From NCBI GenBank assembly GCA_913050095.1, contig CAJXAV010000006.1, forward strand, positions 1 to 48,810: 48,810 bases of DNA, written 5' to 3'. The stretch comes from an uncultured Gammaproteobacteria bacterium. GTDB taxonomy: Bacteria; Pseudomonadota; Gammaproteobacteria; Poriferisulfidales; GCA-002705445. Under the pieces are notes generated by a model that was given only the letters and a program-made list of their open reading frames with translations, made no database searches and was not told the DNA's origin. The position numbers were made by a program, and so were the translations under genes. This document shows positions 1-8,559 of the stretch, one piece after another (position 1 is the first letter of the stretch; each line of letters begins with the position of its first letter).

Positions 1-351
1 AAAGGTGGTTTTATCCCAACTGATAAGAAGAAATTAAATATGGAAGGCAGAGATAATGTATTTGTTCTTGGTGATACAACGAACCTCCCTATTAGTAAAG
101 CTGGTTCAACAGCTCACTTTGAAGCCGAAGCACTTGGTGAAAATATCGCAGCTTTAGTTCAACAAGGTGAGCCAGTAAGAGATTACGATGGAAAAGTGTT
201 CTGCTTTATTGAAGCTGGAGATGGTAAGGCAACGTATGCAATGTTTGACTATAATAATCCGCCAAACCCTCAAGCACCAACATCAGGTTTGCATTGGTTT
301 AAAACAGCATACAATAGAATGTACTGGGCAAGTGCTAGAGGAATAATATAA
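1..351 (+). CDS. sqr: Sulfide:quinone oxidoreductase, C-terminal part (5' truncated by window edge)
   Basis: The reading frame is open from base 1, so this is the last 116 residues of a longer flavoprotein whose start lies left of the window. The segment VFVLGDTTNLPISKAG is the second FAD-contacting Gly-Asp motif of the disulfide-oxidoreductase-like SQR/flavocytochrome c flavoprotein family, followed by the helix that packs on FAD and the aromatic, amphipathic C-terminus (WFKTAYNRMYWASARG) by which SQRs sit on the membrane. The enzyme would oxidise sulfide to polysulfide or sulfur and reduce quinone at the cytoplasmic membrane. A DUF1641 gene follows after 18 bases, a pairing common for SQR. 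The catalytic cysteines are not in view, so the SQR type cannot be set, and a flavocytochrome c subunit remains a weaker alternative. Confidence 0.8.
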   Translation, partial: KGGFIPTDKKKLNMEGRDNVFVLGDTTNLPISKAGSTAHFEAEALGENIAALVQQGEPVRDYDGKVFCFIEAGDGKATYAMFDYNNPPNPQAPTSGLHWFKTAYNRMYWASARGII

Positions 352-369
352 CAATAAAAGGGTAAAATT

Positions 370-714
370 ATGAGCAGCGAAATAAGTATACAACAACAAG
401 TTGATAGATTTATGCAAGGTGCAGGGGATGCGCTAACAGACGATACAGTTGCAAGACTAGGTTTTATGATGAACGAGCTATTAATAATAGCTGATAGGGT
501 CACAAGAAATAAAAACATCATGAAACTTTTAGAAATGTCAGAAAGTAAAGATTTTGCAAAAATGTTAGATGCCTTATCTGTAGCATTTGATTCCTACAAA
601 GAATCTCCTAGGACTTCCGGTGGTATTGGTGGGATGCTAAAAGTCATGGGCGACCCTGATGTTCAAGGAGCTTTAAAACTTTTAGGTAATTTTAGTAAAG
701 AACTTAATAAGTAA
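370..714 (+). CDS. DUF1641 family protein
   Basis: A soluble protein of 114 residues with no signal or membrane segment. Its C-terminal half carries the DUF1641 signature: a glycine-rich turn (GGIGGMLKVMGDP, about residues 84-96) followed by DPDVQGALKLLGNF and a short charged helix. The start is preceded by AAAAGGG at 357-362. It sits 18 bases after the sqr tail and is probably co-transcribed with it. DUF1641 proteins recur beside sulfide:quinone oxidoreductases and formate dehydrogenases; their molecular role is not established. An accessory or stabilising role for SQR is inference from the neighbourhood only. Confidence 0.8.
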   Translation: MSSEISIQQQVDRFMQGAGDALTDDTVARLGFMMNELLIIADRVTRNKNIMKLLEMSESKDFAKMLDALSVAFDSYKESPRTSGGIGGMLKVMGDPDVQGALKLLGNFSKELNK

Positions 715-747
715 TTACTATAATTTAAATAAAATTAAAGAGACATA

Positions 748-1335
748 ATGTTTGAAAAAAATATCAAATCGATAGATATTCAAACTTATACTGTCTCTTT
801 AATAATTTTGGGAGTTTGTCTTTTAAGATCATTCACTTTTATTAATAATTTTAGCCCAGTTATAGCTCTAGCAATTTTTGGAGCCTTGCATTATAAAAAA
901 AAATCATTAGCTTATATTTTGCCTCTAGCTTCACTATGGTTTAGTGACCTTCTTATAAATAATCTTAGATATGTTTTGTCAGATGAGTTCACATGGTTTT
1001 ACAAAGGGTTTTTTTGGCAATATATTTCTTATTTAATTATCATATTTTTGTGTATTAAATTTAATAACAATAAAATAAATATAAGTAAAATTTTTATAAC
1101 AGCAATATTCTCAAGTTTTATTTTTTTTATTATTTCAAATTTCGGATACTGGTTAAGTTCAGAATTATATGAAAAAAATTTGTTTGGTTTGATAAGCTGC
1201 TATATAGCTGCAATACCATTTTACAAAGGGACAATTTTAGGGGCTTTATTTTATACCCCATTATTTTTTGCTTTTTATTATTTATTACAAAAAAAGATTA
1301 ATATTTTAAAAATTGATAAATTAAAATATGAATAA
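748..1335 (+). CDS. DUF6580-type integral membrane protein
   Basis: A 195-residue membrane protein with about five or six hydrophobic segments. The conserved part is near the N-terminus: NFSPVIALAIFGA followed by a basic turn and PLASLWFSDLLINN, which matches the NFxPvxAlalFgG...PlxaxxxSD pattern of the DUF6580 family. That family is built like the substrate-binding S-components of vitamin and metal ECF transporters, so a role in small-molecule uptake is possible but unproven. It lies 33 bases after the DUF1641 gene in the same direction; no ATPase or T-component gene is nearby. Phe/Ile/Lys-rich composition reflects the low GC content. Confidence 0.65.
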   Translation: MFEKNIKSIDIQTYTVSLIILGVCLLRSFTFINNFSPVIALAIFGALHYKKKSLAYILPLASLWFSDLLINNLRYVLSDEFTWFYKGFFWQYISYLIIIFLCIKFNNNKINISKIFITAIFSSFIFFIISNFGYWLSSELYEKNLFGLISCYIAAIPFYKGTILGALFYTPLFFAFYYLLQKKINILKIDKLKYE

Positions 1336-1432
1336 TATTTATAGAGATTTTTTATAATAATAATATATAATATATTTACTAAGTATTATATTTCAATGAG
1401 TGGAAAAATTTTTATCACACGGGAGGTGAGTG

Positions 1433-2053
1433 ATGAGTAGTGAATTTAATAATAACGATATAATTGATGAGGCTGTAATAGGTCAACACGCACCAGACTT
1501 CAAAGCAACTGCAGTTGTAAATGGCCAGTTTAAAGAAGTTAATCTTTCTGATTATAAAGGAAAATATGTCGTATTATTTTTCTATCCTTTAGATTTTACT
1601 TTTGTATGCCCAACAGAAATTACTGGGTTTAATGACAGATATGATGATTTTAAAAATTTAGATACAGAAATTCTAGGGGTTTCCGTTGATAGTCAATTTT
1701 CACATTTGAAATGGATTCAGACACCTAAAAACCAAGGCGGATTAGGTCAATTAGATTATCCTTTAGTATCTGATTTAACGAAAGAAATTAGCTATAAATA
1801 TGGTGTGCTAATGGATGATTCTATATCTACAAGAGGCTTATTTATCATTGATGCTGAAGGTGTAATACAGCATGTCACAATTAATAATCTTCCGGTAGGG
1901 CGAAATGTTGATGAGACGTTGAGGTTGATATCAGCTTTTAAACACGTTCAAGCAAACCCTAATGAGGTTTGCCCTATGAACTGGACACCAGGAGATAAAA
2001 CTATGAATCCTGATCCAGAAAAATCACAGGAATATTTTAAAGATTTAAAATAA
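1433..2053 (+). CDS. Typical 2-Cys peroxiredoxin (Prx1/AhpC type)
   Basis: This is a cytoplasmic thiol peroxidase that reduces hydrogen peroxide and organic peroxides using thioredoxin. The peroxidatic cysteine is Cys59 in FTFVCPTEI and the resolving cysteine is Cys180 in EVCPMNW. Both features linked to over-oxidation sensitivity in Prx1-type enzymes are present: GGLG at residues 102-105 and a C-terminal tail with Tyr-Phe (EYFKDLK). I chose the ATG at 1433 because the near-perfect ribosome site GGGAGGTGAG at 1421-1430 sits 6 bases away; a GTG three bases upstream in frame would overlap the ribosome site. A terminator follows, so the gene is probably a single-gene unit between sqr and soe. 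Thioredoxin reductase is encoded at 11.9 kb. Confidence 0.93.
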   Translation: MSSEFNNNDIIDEAVIGQHAPDFKATAVVNGQFKEVNLSDYKGKYVVLFFYPLDFTFVCPTEITGFNDRYDDFKNLDTEILGVSVDSQFSHLKWIQTPKNQGGLGQLDYPLVSDLTKEISYKYGVLMDDSISTRGLFIIDAEGVIQHVTINNLPVGRNVDETLRLISAFKHVQANPNEVCPMNWTPGDKTMNPDPEKSQEYFKDLK

Positions 2054-2072
2054 ATAACATCAAATAAAAATT

Positions 2073-2106
2073 CTAAACTATTGATTTTAATAGTTTAGTT
2101 TTCTTA
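2073..2106 (+). terminator. Rho-independent terminator after the peroxiredoxin gene
   Basis: A perfect 10-bp stem (CTAAACTATT with AATAGTTTAG) with a 6-base loop is followed directly by a T-rich run starting at 2099. It begins about 20 bases after the peroxiredoxin stop codon. The stem is AT-rich, as expected for this genome. Confidence 0.75.
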
Positions 2107-2171
2107 TTTATATTAGAATTTTATAAAATTATCATAATAAGATATACAAATAATATTATAAATAATTTTTA

Positions 2172-2200
2172 TAAGACTAATAAATTTAATCTATTATAAT
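2172..2200 (+). promoter_or_regulatory. Candidate soeABC promoter
   Basis: A perfect TATAAT hexamer at 2195-2200 lies 34 bases before the soeA start codon and downstream of the preceding terminator. The -35 region (around TAAGAC, 2172-2177) is poor, so the promoter may need an activator, or the hexamer may be chance in AT-rich DNA. Confidence 0.3.
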
Positions 2201-2233
2201 GTAATAACTAGTAACTTAATTGGAAAAAAATTC

Positions 2234-5188
2234 ATGTCGGTTAAACAGGACAAGTTAACTTTTAAAAAAGATTTATTTAGCAACAATGCTAGTAAATTAC
2301 CAAAGTTTGAAAATCATGATAAGCAAACTCAAAAAAACACAACGTGCTATATGTGCGCGTGCAGATGCGGTATTAAGGTAACTTTAGAAAATAATAAAAT
2401 TCGTTATATCCAGGGTGAACCGACACATCCAGTGAACAAGGGAGTTCTTTGCGCAAAAGGTAATGCTGGCATAATGAAGCAGATTTCTCCAGCTAGATTA
2501 AGACAACCTATGATGAGAAAACCTGGTGCTGAGAGAGGCACAAGCGAATTTGTTCCAATCAGTTGGGATGATGCTTTAGATATGCTTACAGAAAGATTAA
2601 GCAAAATAAGGGAAACAGATCCAAAAAAACTAGCTTTCTTTACTGGAAGAGACCAAATGCAAGCTTTGACAGGCTTGTGGGCACAACAATTTGGAACCAT
2701 AAACTGGGCAGCCCATGGTGGTTTTTGTTCCGTAAATATGGCTGCTGCCGGATTGTATACTACTGGATTCTCTTTTTGGGAATTTGGAGACCCAGATTGG
2801 GAAAAAACAAAATACTTTATGCTTTGGGGCGTCGCTGAAGATCATGCATCAAATCCAATAAAGATGGGTCTAAATAGATTAAAAGAACGTGGAGGAAAAT
2901 TTGTAGCTGTCAATCCTGTAAGAACTGGTTACCAGGCTATTGCAGATGAATGGATTCCAATCAAGCCTGGAACAGATGCAATGTTAGCTCTATCACTAAT
3001 ACACGTTCTTCTAAAAAATGAATTATTTGACTGGGAGTTCTTAGTTAGATATACCAATGCACATTATCTTGTTGTTGATACTCCTAGAAAAAAAGGTGAC
3101 GGCTTATTTATCAGAAATGAAAAAGGCGTGCCTCAATCATGGGATTTAGAGAAAGATTGTTTAGTAAATGCTACAGATCCAAAAATCAAACCAGCTTTAT
3201 TAGGTAATTTTAAATCTCCAGAAGGGACTCCCGTTAAAACTGCATTTACGATAATGACAGAAAGATATATGAGTGATGAGTATTCCCCGGAGAACGCAAG
3301 TAAGGTTTGCGGAGTTCCAGCAAAACAAATTGAAAAAATAGCATTAGAGTTAGCACATGTTGCTTTTAAGGAATCAATAGAAGTTGAAACCGAATGGACA
3401 GACTGGACAGGAAGAAAACATGATAAATTTATAGGGAGGCCAGTCTCAATGCATGCTATGAGAGGTATATCTGCTCATTCAAATGGATTCCAAGCGTGCA
3501 GAGCAATTCATTTTTTACAGGTCTTACTGGGCTCAGTGGATTGCCCGGGAGGACATCTAGCAAAACCACCATACCCTAAACATGTCGCTCCCCCAATAAA
3601 ACCTGGAAAAAAAGTTGTTCCTGGGCAGCCCTTAGAAAGTTTCCCTTTAGGGTTCCCAACTGAGCCAGAAGATCTTGCTATAGATGATGATGGAAATCCA
3701 TTGAGAATTGATAAGGCTTATTCTTGGGAGGCACCAATTGCAAATCACGGTTTAATGCATATGGCAATAACAAATGCCGTTGCAGGTGATCCTTACGAGA
3801 TAGATACTATGATTTTCTTTATGGCGAATATGGCTTGGAACTCAACCATGAACACCACTAAGATGAGAGAAAACCTTTGCGCAAAAAATGCAGATGGAGA
3901 ATATAAAATTCCGTTTCTTGTAGTTTGCGATGCATTTGATTCAGAAACAGTTGGCTATGCTGATCTAGTTATACCTGATACAACATATTTAGAGAGGTAC
4001 GATACCATATCAATATTAGATCGACCAATATCTGAGCCACATGCAGTATGTGATTCTATTAGAGCTCCAATCTTAGAGCCTGATAGAGATGTGAGACCTT
4101 GGCAAACTGTTTTAGTAGAGCTTGCAAGTAGATTAAAATTTCCTGCATTTACCAAAGAAAATGGTGACAGAAAATTTAAGGATTATAAAGATTTTATAAT
4201 TAATTTTGAAAAAGCTCCAGGCATTGGCTTTTTAGCAGGTTGGCGTGGTGAAAATGGAGAAAATAGTTTAAAAGGAAAGCCTAATCCGAATCAGTGGGAA
4301 AAATATATTGAGAACAAATGTTTCTTTGAATACAAATTAGCTGATCATCATAAATATTTTCGAGGCGCAAATAAAGACTATTTGGAGTTTGCAAAAAAAT
4401 CTGGTTTTAATGCTTCGAGTGATCCAATTATTATTGAGTTATATTCAGAAAAACTACAGAAATTTAAATTAGCAGGAATGGGGCTTTACGATGGTCCTCA
4501 GCCAAAAAAAGAAAGAGATCAGTTTAGATTATCAAGATTTTTTGATCCTATCCCAGAATATTATATTCCTTTAGAGCATAGATGTACTTTCTCTAAAGCT
4601 TTTCCTTTTTATGCAATTACTCAAAGACCAATGTTTATGTACCACTCTTGGGATTCTCAGAATGCGTGGTTAAGACAATTGCAAGCTCATAACTACATGC
4701 ATATGAATAAAGAAAAAGGAGAAGAGTTAGGAATTGAAGATTTGTCTTGGGTGTGGGTAGAGTCAAATACCGGAAAGATCAAAGTTCAAGTAAAATTAAT
4801 GGAAGGGTGTCAGAGCGACACACTATGGACTTGGAATGCTATCGGTAAACAAAAAGGTAAATGGGGTTTATCAGATGATGCAAATGAATCTACCAAAGGT
4901 TTTTTAATGAATCATTTGATTAATGAGCATTTACCTTGCGCAGATACTGGAAGCCCAGTTACAAACTCTGATCCTATAACTGGCCAAGCTGCATGGTACG
5001 ACTTAAAAGTTAATGTATATCCTGCGGGCCCTGATGAGCAGTTTGGTGTGTACCCTAATTTTGAAGCGGCTTCAAAGCTTCCTGGAAGTCCGGAAACAAA
5101 CGATATTCTTAGATACAACACAAAGAAACCAGTAAGACTATCTAGGTCAATAATTGATATTTTAACTAAAGGTGGGTTTGAAAAATGA
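2234..5188 (+). CDS. soeA: Sulfite dehydrogenase (quinone) molybdopterin subunit SoeA
   Basis: This is the catalytic subunit of a DMSO-reductase superfamily enzyme that oxidises sulfite to sulfate in the cytoplasm. It has 984 residues, the usual length for SoeA. An N-terminal [4Fe-4S] site is formed by Cys38, Cys41, Cys45 and Cys73 (CYMCACRC...GVLC). Cys165 in GGFCSVNMAAAG is the expected molybdenum ligand, as in polysulfide reductase-type enzymes. There is no twin-arginine signal, which separates it from the exported PsrA/PhsA relatives. It overlaps soeB by 4 bases (ATGA) and a membrane subunit follows, giving the full three-subunit set. A thiosulfate or polysulfide reductase cannot be excluded, but missing export signal and sqr neighbourhood favour sulfite oxidation. 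Confidence 0.85.
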   Translation: MSVKQDKLTFKKDLFSNNASKLPKFENHDKQTQKNTTCYMCACRCGIKVTLENNKIRYIQGEPTHPVNKGVLCAKGNAGIMKQISPARLRQPMMRKPGAERGTSEFVPISWDDALDMLTERLSKIRETDPKKLAFFTGRDQMQALTGLWAQQFGTINWAAHGGFCSVNMAAAGLYTTGFSFWEFGDPDWEKTKYFMLWGVAEDHASNPIKMGLNRLKERGGKFVAVNPVRTGYQAIADEWIPIKPGTDAMLALSLIHVLLKNELFDWEFLVRYTNAHYLVVDTPRKKGDGLFIRNEKGVPQSWDLEKDCLVNATDPKIKPALLGNFKSPEGTPVKTAFTIMTERYMSDEYSPENASKVCGVPAKQIEKIALELAHVAFKESIEVETEWTDWTGRKHDKFIGRPVSMHAMRGISAHSNGFQACRAIHFLQVLLGSVDCPGGHLAKPPYPKHVAPPIKPGKKVVPGQPLESFPLGFPTEPEDLAIDDDGNPLRIDKAYSWEAPIANHGLMHMAITNAVAGDPYEIDTMIFFMANMAWNSTMNTTKMRENLCAKNADGEYKIPFLVVCDAFDSETVGYADLVIPDTTYLERYDTISILDRPISEPHAVCDSIRAPILEPDRDVRPWQTVLVELASRLKFPAFTKENGDRKFKDYKDFIINFEKAPGIGFLAGWRGENGENSLKGKPNPNQWEKYIENKCFFEYKLADHHKYFRGANKDYLEFAKKSGFNASSDPIIIELYSEKLQKFKLAGMGLYDGPQPKKERDQFRLSRFFDPIPEYYIPLEHRCTFSKAFPFYAITQRPMFMYHSWDSQNAWLRQLQAHNYMHMNKEKGEELGIEDLSWVWVESNTGKIKVQVKLMEGCQSDTLWTWNAIGKQKGKWGLSDDANESTKGFLMNHLINEHLPCADTGSPVTNSDPITGQAAWYDLKVNVYPAGPDEQFGVYPNFEAASKLPGSPETNDILRYNTKKPVRLSRSIIDILTKGGFEK

Positions 5189-5880
5189 GACTAGGACTCG
5201 TAGTAGATTTAGATAAATGTGTTGGTTGCAACGCATGTGCAATTGCTTGTAAACAGTGGAACACTTCTGGAACTTCTGGATCTTTAACTGACTATAGACC
5301 TTACGGCCCTGACCCAAGTGGAGTATTTTTTAATAGGATAAGACATTATGAAACTGGAACGTATCCAGAAAATAAAACTGTACACTTTCCGATGTCATGC
5401 ATGCATTGCGAAGAAGCGGCATGTGTAACTGTTTGCCCAACAGGCGCATCCTACAAACGAGAAGAAGATGGTATTGTTTTAGTTGATCCCGAAAAATGCA
5501 TGGGATGTAATTATTGTGCATGGGCTTGTCCTTACGGAGCAAGAGAACTTGATAGAGAAGAAGGCATTATGAAAAAATGTACCTTGTGCGTAGATAGAAT
5601 TTATGATGAGAATTTACCAAAAGAAGAGCGTAAACCTGCGTGCGTAATGACTTGTCCCACAACAGCAAGATATTTTGGAGATTTTGATGATCCAAATTCT
5701 GAAGTTTCACTTGCATCTAAAAAAAGAGAAGGGCAAGAATTATTTCCTGAATTAGGATACAAACCAGTAAATCAGTATTTATCACCAAGAAAAAAAGTAG
5801 AAACAAAACAGCACGAAACAAAAGAACCGAGTTTAGTTAAACAAGTCAAAGACTGGGTTAACCAAGTTGTTGAATTATAA
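5185..5880 (+). CDS. soeB: Sulfite dehydrogenase iron-sulfur subunit SoeB
   Basis: A 231-residue ferredoxin-like electron-transfer subunit that carries electrons from the molybdenum subunit to the membrane subunit. Four cysteine clusters are visible in the order expected for DmsB/PsrB/SoeB proteins: CVGCNACAIAC near residue 12, CMHCEEAACVTVCP near 72, CMGCNYCAWACP near 105, and CTLC...CVMTCP near 132-157, enough for four [4Fe-4S] centres. It has no signal peptide, so it stays in the cytoplasm with SoeA. Its start codon overlaps the soeA stop (ATGA), indicating translational coupling. The last 30 residues are a basic, low-complexity tail. Confidence 0.9.
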   Translation: MRLGLVVDLDKCVGCNACAIACKQWNTSGTSGSLTDYRPYGPDPSGVFFNRIRHYETGTYPENKTVHFPMSCMHCEEAACVTVCPTGASYKREEDGIVLVDPEKCMGCNYCAWACPYGARELDREEGIMKKCTLCVDRIYDENLPKEERKPACVMTCPTTARYFGDFDDPNSEVSLASKKREGQELFPELGYKPVNQYLSPRKKVETKQHETKEPSLVKQVKDWVNQVVEL

Positions 5881-5889
5881 GGAGACGTA

Positions 5890-6843
5890 ATGCATCCAGC
5901 ATTTTCAGTAATTTTTTTCACAGTAACATCAGGAGCAGGTTATGGGTTAATTGCATTATTGGGACTTTTTCAATTTTTGCATTTTGGTATTTTTTTAGAT
6001 AAAAATACTTTTTTTATTTCTGCTCTAATAGCTTTCTTATTATTTACAATGGGATTAATATCATCCACTTTTCATTTGGCAAATCCAAAAAATGCTTGGA
6101 GAGCTTTCATGAGATTTAGAACTTCATGGTTAGCTCGAGAAGGACTTTTGGCAATACTATTCTATCCATTTTTATTTTTATATCTATATCTAACGTACAT
6201 CGATTATCAAATTGCCAATTTTATTTTGATGCAGACTTATAGTTTTGCTATTTTTATATTTGCAATTGTAATAATTTATTGCACAGGAATGATTTACGCA
6301 TGTTTAAAAACAATACCTCAATGGAATACTCTTTGGACACCTGTAAATTATATTTCTATAGGTGTATTTTTAGGTAGTCTAATTTTCTTTTTTATATTAG
6401 ATTTTTTTAATTATGAGGTTGACCCTTATAAATTTTATTTATTGTTAGCTATAGCGTTTGCTTTTTTTATGAAACTAATATATTACTTTCGTATTAGAGA
6501 GCCCAGACATAATATTGGTCAAGCTACAAATGCGGCTATAAAACTTAAGGATACAAATGTAAGATTGCTTGATGTTGGCCATACTGGTAGCACATTTTTG
6601 ACAGATGAATTTGGATACAAAGTTGCCAGCAGAAAACTTCTTAAAATCAAATTATTTGCTATAATCAGCGGTTTTTTTATACCTTTTCTTTTGGTTTATA
6701 TTCACAGTTTTATTTACGAAAATCTTATATTTTGTTTAACGGCAATTTTTCTAGCTTTTATAGGTATGGTTGCGGAGAGGTGGTTGTTTTTTGCCCAAGC
6801 CAAACATGTTGTAAATCTTTATCATGGGTCACAAAATGTATAG
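5890..6843 (+). CDS. soeC: Sulfite dehydrogenase membrane anchor SoeC (DmsC/NrfD-like)
   Basis: A 317-residue protein with about eight hydrophobic helices that anchors SoeAB to the inner face of the cytoplasmic membrane and passes electrons to quinone. The DmsC-type signature near the second and third helices is seen in the segment FHLANPKNAWRAFMRFRTSWLARE, which positions a His/Asn/Arg-rich loop beside the membrane (quoted motifs: SSTFHLANP and SWLAREG). The start follows a clear GGAG ribosome site at 5881-5884, 9 bases after soeB. No further gene of the operon follows; after the stop comes a T-run without a convincing hairpin. Confidence 0.88.
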   Translation: MHPAFSVIFFTVTSGAGYGLIALLGLFQFLHFGIFLDKNTFFISALIAFLLFTMGLISSTFHLANPKNAWRAFMRFRTSWLAREGLLAILFYPFLFLYLYLTYIDYQIANFILMQTYSFAIFIFAIVIIYCTGMIYACLKTIPQWNTLWTPVNYISIGVFLGSLIFFFILDFFNYEVDPYKFYLLLAIAFAFFMKLIYYFRIREPRHNIGQATNAAIKLKDTNVRLLDVGHTGSTFLTDEFGYKVASRKLLKIKLFAIISGFFIPFLLVYIHSFIYENLIFCLTAIFLAFIGMVAERWLFFAQAKHVVNLYHGSQNV

Positions 6844-6951
6844 TTTTTTTTAATTCAAGATATTGTATGCTGTATTATAAATATTAAGATCCTAATACAA
6901 TCTCATCGAGAATATTAATATTATACTTATATATAACAATCAGAGACTTAT

Positions 6952-7350
6952 ATGATATACATAAAATTATTTTTAGCTTCTTTCGCAACATTTTTAGTTC
7001 TTGACGCAATTTGGTTAGGACTTATAGCGCGTAGTTTTTATGCTAAACACCTTTCTTTGTATCTTACAGATAATGTTATATGGTCTTCGGCCCTAATTTT
7101 TTATGTTATTTTTAATATTGGTCTACTATTATTTGTAATTTTGCCTTCCATTGAAAAAAACTCATATACTAATTTGGTTATTTATTCGCTTCTTTATGGG
7201 TTAGTAACTTTTTCTACCTACGACTTAACGAATTTGGCCACTATTAAAGATTGGCCAGTATTGGTAAGCATAGTAGATATTGCGTATGGAATGTTTGTGG
7301 CATTTTCGGCAGGTACTGCTGCATTTTATGCTAATAAATACTTGTTCTAA
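6952..7350 (+). CDS. DUF2177 family membrane protein
   Basis: A 132-residue protein with four hydrophobic helices. The family signature is plain: LDAIWLGLIARSFY in helix 1, a central FYVIFNIGLL segment, and YDLTNLATIKDWP followed by VDIAYG near the C-terminus, matching the conserved YDLTNlatlxxWP...DiaWG core of DUF2177. The function of the family is unknown. It is separated from soeC by 108 bases and from the next gene by 81, so it may be transcribed alone. No neighbour suggests a substrate. Confidence 0.8.
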   Translation: MIYIKLFLASFATFLVLDAIWLGLIARSFYAKHLSLYLTDNVIWSSALIFYVIFNIGLLLFVILPSIEKNSYTNLVIYSLLYGLVTFSTYDLTNLATIKDWPVLVSIVDIAYGMFVAFSAGTAAFYANKYLF

Positions 7351-7431
7351 ATTTTTATGTAATCTAATTATACCTTATATTATAGCCATTTAGGCCTTGC
7401 TAATAGATATATAAAAAAGTATTATTTTTGT

Positions 7432-7776
7432 ATGAGATACTTAATAATATTTATAGTTTTTTTTCTTACATCGATAAATGCAATTGCTTTGGAACAAAGA
7501 GCAAATGATAGTTCTGTGCAAATAGATTGCTTAAAATCAAGTAAAAAACATCATCTAGGTAGCGCGCGAAGTAAAAACTTTCCTCAATCTAGGGTGAAAG
7601 ATAATTATTATAATTGTCTAGAGCAGTCTAAAAAAATAGTGAAAGTAAAAGAAACGTCTACACCATCATCAAAAGTTAATACTGGCGCAGCCGTTTTACT
7701 TAATCCAGTGGGGGCAGCATATTGGCTTTTAGATAAAATTGTTAACACAGGTGTTGATAAAACTATAAATAAATAA
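7432..7776 (+). CDS. Small exported protein of unknown function
   Basis: A 114-residue protein I do not recognise. The first 20 residues (MRYLIIFIVFFLTSINAIA) form a typical Sec signal peptide with an Ala-x-Ala cleavage site. The mature part is basic and Ser/Lys-rich, with two cysteines (in QIDCLKSS and YYNCLEQ) that could form a disulfide, and ends with a short hydrophobic stretch (GAAVLLNPVGAAYWLLDKI) that may associate with the membrane. It is likely periplasmic or membrane-associated. Gene gaps of 81 and 63 bases on either side leave its operon membership open. No ribosome site is obvious before the ATG. Confidence 0.55.
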   Translation: MRYLIIFIVFFLTSINAIALEQRANDSSVQIDCLKSSKKHHLGSARSKNFPQSRVKDNYYNCLEQSKKIVKVKETSTPSSKVNTGAAVLLNPVGAAYWLLDKIVNTGVDKTINK

Positions 7777-7839
7777 AAACACTTAAAACTATAAGAACAG
7801 ATATGTCTATTTCATAGCTTTAAAAATCTTTAATATAAT

Positions 7840-8559
7840 ATGATTGAAATTAAAAATTTACATAAAAAGTATGACAATACTATTGTAGTAAATAATTTGT
7901 CTTTGAATGTAGGTAAGGGAGAGGTTTTAGGATTTCTTGGTCCTAATGGTGCTGGTAAATCTACAACTATGAAAATGATTACTGGTTTTATAGAACCTAC
8001 GAGTGGAGATATAAAAATTAAAGGTTTTTCAGTTAAAGATACAGCATATGAAATAAAAAAATCTATAGGTTATTTGCCAGAAGGCGCTCCGCTATATGGG
8101 GAAATGATAACAAAAGACTTCTTAGAATTTATAGCAAAGATTAGAGGTGTTGAGAAGAATAGCATTGCTCAATCAATGGAATTGGTAATAGAGAGCTTAT
8201 CTTTAAAAGATGTTTTAAATAAAAGAATAGAGCATCTATCAAAAGGTTTTAAAAGAAGAGTCGGGATAGCACAAGCAATTATTCATGATCCAGAAATATT
8301 GATTATGGACGAACCAACAGATGGTCTTGACCCTAATCAAAAGTTTGATGTTAGAAAATTGATTAAAAAAATATCAAAAGATAAAACCATTATTATATCA
8401 ACGCATATATTAGAAGAAGTTGAAGCGGTTTGCACAAGAGCAGCTATAATAGCGAAGGGCACATTATTATTTGACGATACACCAAGTAAGTTCCACGAAG
8501 CTGGCGAAGGGTCGTTAGATGATATATTTAGGAAGATAACTATGGGCGAGGGACGCTAA
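7840..8559 (+). CDS. ABC transporter ATP-binding protein (GldA-like)
   Basis: A 239-residue ABC ATPase that would energise the membrane proteins encoded next to it. Visible motifs in order: Walker A GPNGAGKST near residue 34, Q-loop region (GYLPEGAPLY, with Glu-Gly in place of the usual Gln region) near 85, signature HLSKGFKRRVGIAQA (LSKG instead of LSGG) near 132-146, Walker B ILIMDEPTDGLDP near 153, and the switch His in STHILEEVE. The LSKG signature is usual in the Gld-type/CcmA-like exporter branch. It is translationally linked to the permease gene (overlap of one base). The four genes to 11954 form a single transport operon. Substrate unknown. Confidence 0.88.
   Translation: MIEIKNLHKKYDNTIVVNNLSLNVGKGEVLGFLGPNGAGKSTTMKMITGFIEPTSGDIKIKGFSVKDTAYEIKKSIGYLPEGAPLYGEMITKDFLEFIAKIRGVEKNSIAQSMELVIESLSLKDVLNKRIEHLSKGFKRRVGIAQAIIHDPEILIMDEPTDGLDPNQKFDVRKLIKKISKDKTIIISTHILEEVEAVCTRAAIIAKGTLLFDDTPSKFHEAGEGSLDDIFRKITMGEGR

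Noticed and set aside
2234-6843. Respiratory nitrate or DMSO reductase
   Set aside because: Nar-type enzymes are larger with NarJ/NarI partners, and DMSO reductases carry a twin-arginine signal and Ser ligand; the signal is absent and a Cys ligand is indicated.
7834-7839. TATAAT as promoter of the ABC exporter operon
   Set aside because: It abuts the start codon, so transcription would begin inside the gene.
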